Assembly: GCF_000308595.1 (NCBI RefSeq)
Contig: NZ_BAGA01000079.1
Span: 1-64,000, forward strand
Length of the DNA: 64,000 bases
Reading direction: 5' to 3'
From: Nocardia higoensis NBRC 100133
Lineage (GTDB): Bacteria; Actinomycetota; Actinomycetes; Mycobacteriales; Mycobacteriaceae
Shown piece by piece: positions 62,485 through 64,000 of this stretch; within the stretch, counting starts at the first letter, position 1; each line of letters opens with the position of its first letter. The notes under the pieces are model-generated. The model made no database searches. It worked only from the letters and a program-made list of their open reading frames with translations, and was not told the origin of the DNA. Position numbers and translations under genes: made by a program.

Positions 62485-63357
62485 TCAGCCGCGGGCGGGC
62501 AGGACGAGCTGGGCGCCGGTGACCGGGTGGTCGAAGACGTCGACGGGGTGCTGGTAGACGCGGCTGAGCAGGTCGCTGGTGAGCACCTCACGGGGTGGGC
62601 CGTCGGCAGCGATACGGCCGGCTTCCAGGACGGCGACGCGGTCGGCGTAGGCGGCGGCGATGCCGAGGTCGTGCAGCACGACCACCACGGCCGCGCCGGC
62701 GGCGGCGCGGGCGGCGGCCAGTTCGAGCACATCCTCCTGGTGGCCGAGGTCGAGGGCGGCGGTGGGTTCGTCGAGCAGCAGGGTGGGGGTGTCCTGGGCC
62801 AGGACGCGGGCCAGGGCGACGCGGGCGCGTTCACCACCGGAGAGGGTGGGGAAGGAACGCTCGGCGAGGTGGGCGACATCGGCGTCGGCGAGGGCCTGCG
62901 CGACGATCCGCTCGTCGTCGACCTCACGGGGGGTGCGGGCCCAGGGGGCGCGGCCCATGGCGACGACTTCGCGGGCGGTGAACGGGAAGCCGACGGTGTG
63001 GCTCTGCGGCAGCACGGCACGGCGGCGGGCCATGTCCAGGGGCGTCCAGTGGGTGAGGGGGCGGCCGTCGAGTTCGACCTGCCCCGCACCGGGGGTGATT
63101 TCCCCGGCGAGGGCGGCCAGCAGGGTCGACTTACCCGCGCCGTTGGGGCCGACGAGGGCGACGAGCTCCCCGGCGGCGACCTGGAAGCCGACGCCGTCGA
63201 GGACGCGACGTGCGGGGCCGGCACCGCCGCGGCGCGACACCGTCAGGTCGACCGCGCGCAGGGTGAGCTGTCCCGGTTCGGGAGTGGCGGGCAGGTCGTG
63301 GGTACGGGTGAGCGCGGCCAGACGGTGGCGCAGCGACAGGGTGTCGGTGGTGGTCAT
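62485..63357 (-). CDS. hmuV: Haemin ABC transporter ATPase
   Basis: The product is 290 aa. ABC motifs: Walker A VGPNGAGKSTLLAAL, Q-loop AVLPQSHTVGF, signature TLSGGERARVALARVLAQD, Walker B LLLDEPTAALDLGHQ, and H-loop VLHDLGIAA. The Q-loop sequence and partner (a FecCD permease) fit HmuV of haem/iron-siderophore importers. It overlaps the permease stop by four bases (ATGA). The first about 35 residues are an extra N-terminal extension. Confidence 0.88.
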   Translation of the reverse strand: MTTTDTLSLRHRLAALTRTHDLPATPEPGQLTLRAVDLTVSRRGGAGPARRVLDGVGFQVAAGELVALVGPNGAGKSTLLAALAGEITPGAGQVELDGRPLTHWTPLDMARRRAVLPQSHTVGFPFTAREVVAMGRAPWARTPREVDDERIVAQALADADVAHLAERSFPTLSGGERARVALARVLAQDTPTLLLDEPTAALDLGHQEDVLELAAARAAAGAAVVVVLHDLGIAAAYADRVAVLEAGRIAADGPPREVLTSDLLSRVYQHPVDVFDHPVTGAQLVLPARG

Positions 63358-64000
63358 CCCCAGCCTCCGGATCGGGCGCGGGTGCGGCGCAGCAGCCAGA
63401 AGAAGAACGGCCCGCCGACCAGCGAGGTGAGCATGCCCAGCGGCAGGTCGGCATTGTCGACCAGGGAGCGGGCGCCGACATCGGCGGCCAGCAGCACCAC
63501 CGCGCCGACGATCGCGCTGAGCGGGATCAGCACCCGATGGCCCGGTCCGACGATCATGCGCACCACGTGCGGCACGATCAGCCCGACGAACATGATGATG
63601 CCGGTGAACGCGACACCGGCGGTGGCCAGCACCGCGACGATGACGATGACAGTGCGCCGCAGCCTCTCGACATCGACGCCGAGGTGGCGGGCCGCGGATT
63701 CGCCGAGCGCGAGCAGGTCCAGCCGCGACGCCACCGCCGCGGCGGCCACCACGCCGACGCAGGTCAGGGTCGCGACCACACCGACCGCTTCCCAGGTGGC
63801 GCCGTTGAGGCTGCCCAGCTGCCAGAACACGAGCTGGTCGCGGGCTGCGGGGGAGGCGATGAACAGCAGGAAGGCGATGAGGCCACCGGCGAAGGCGTTG
63901 ATGGCGACGCCGGTGAGCACCAGGGTCACCACTTCGGTGCGCCCGTTGGCGCGGGCCAGCACATACACCAGCATCGTGGTGATCAGTCCGGCGACGAACG
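63354..64000 (-). CDS. hmuU: Haemin/iron ABC transporter permease (FecCD type), partial
   Basis: The gene runs beyond the window; only the C-terminal 215 residues are here. FecCD permease features: TLVLTGVAINAFAGGLIAFL, QLVFWQLGSLNGATW, and the late conserved GIIMFVGLIVPHVVRMIVG (ATPase-contacting), LVDNADLPLGMLTSLVGGPFFFWLL. It forms the membrane channel of a haem or siderophore importer with hmuV, whose start it overlaps. A substrate-binding lipoprotein (hmuT) is expected upstream, outside the window. Confidence 0.88.
   Translation of the reverse strand, partial: FVAGLITTMLVYVLARANGRTEVVTLVLTGVAINAFAGGLIAFLLFIASPAARDQLVFWQLGSLNGATWEAVGVVATLTCVGVVAAAAVASRLDLLALGESAARHLGVDVERLRRTVIVIVAVLATAGVAFTGIIMFVGLIVPHVVRMIVGPGHRVLIPLSAIVGAVVLLAADVGARSLVDNADLPLGMLTSLVGGPFFFWLLRRTRARSGGWG

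Overview
The window is high-GC actinomycete DNA. I infer a mycolic-acid-containing member of the Mycobacteriales, most likely Nocardia: it carries a DevR/DevS (DosR/DosS) dormancy locus with several regulon-type genes, a wax ester synthase/DGAT, F420-type oxidoreductases (LLM and Ddn families), an MmpL transporter, a block in the gene order of the M. tuberculosis Rv2137c-Rv2141c region, and a rifampicin monooxygenase gene preceded by a rifamycin-associated element. No rRNA, tRNA, CRISPR array or insertion sequence was recognised.

Layout. 0.1-3.9 kb: a tightly overlapping three-gene module (large membrane protein, CHAT protease-like protein, Trypco1-like small protein) that looks like a conflict or immunity system. 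4.1-6.8 kb: a DHFR-family reductase, a TPP-riboswitch-controlled CytX-like permease and a broken epimerase gene. 6.8-11.5 kb: a 740-base non-coding stretch, an Rv1747-like FHA-ABC exporter predicted to be leaderless, a hydrolase remnant and an Nramp transporter. 11.8-15.1 kb: VOC, PhyH, an XRE/MmyB regulator and a quinone reductase-like flavoprotein.

15.5-40.1 kb is a dormancy island: WS/DGAT with a class II ribonucleotide reductase (nrdZ type), a phosphoribosyltransferase-hydrolase fusion (Rv0571c type), slipin with a hydrolase, a PRPP synthetase paralog, an ACP/acyl-AMP ligase/PlsC fusion, a Tat-exported multicopper oxidase, a PNPOx-like protein, devR-devS, an acg-type nitroreductase, a universal stress protein with a flavodoxin, and a Ddn-like protein. 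Three pairs of DosR-box-like 15-mers, each pair 22 bases centre to centre, lie upstream of the fusion gene, of a decayed paralog of it, and of the usp gene. They suggest that the DevR made here controls these genes. The island is also full of gene debris: a PRTase N-terminus, a PRPP synthetase C-terminus, an Rv2004c-like kinase fragment, and genes missing their middles.

39.7-45.2 kb holds a minus-strand run of unusual genes: two diverged paralogs both ending in a GFLTWP motif (one with zinc ribbon and membrane segments), a hypothetical protein, an asparagine-synthetase-like protein without Cys2, and a cupin-like protein. 45.8-47.9 kb: an internally deleted SDR, and rox with its RAE palindrome. 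48-58 kb: GNAT, M20 peptidase, PEBP, long-chain acyl-CoA ligase, a PfkB-family protein lacking its catalytic Asp, pyrD, lppL and neighbours. 58-64 kb: an Mtb12-like lipoprotein, MmpL, an NmrA-like reductase, a Nudix protein, and hmuV/hmuU (the latter cut by the window end). All functions are read from sequence motifs and family knowledge; no database search was run.
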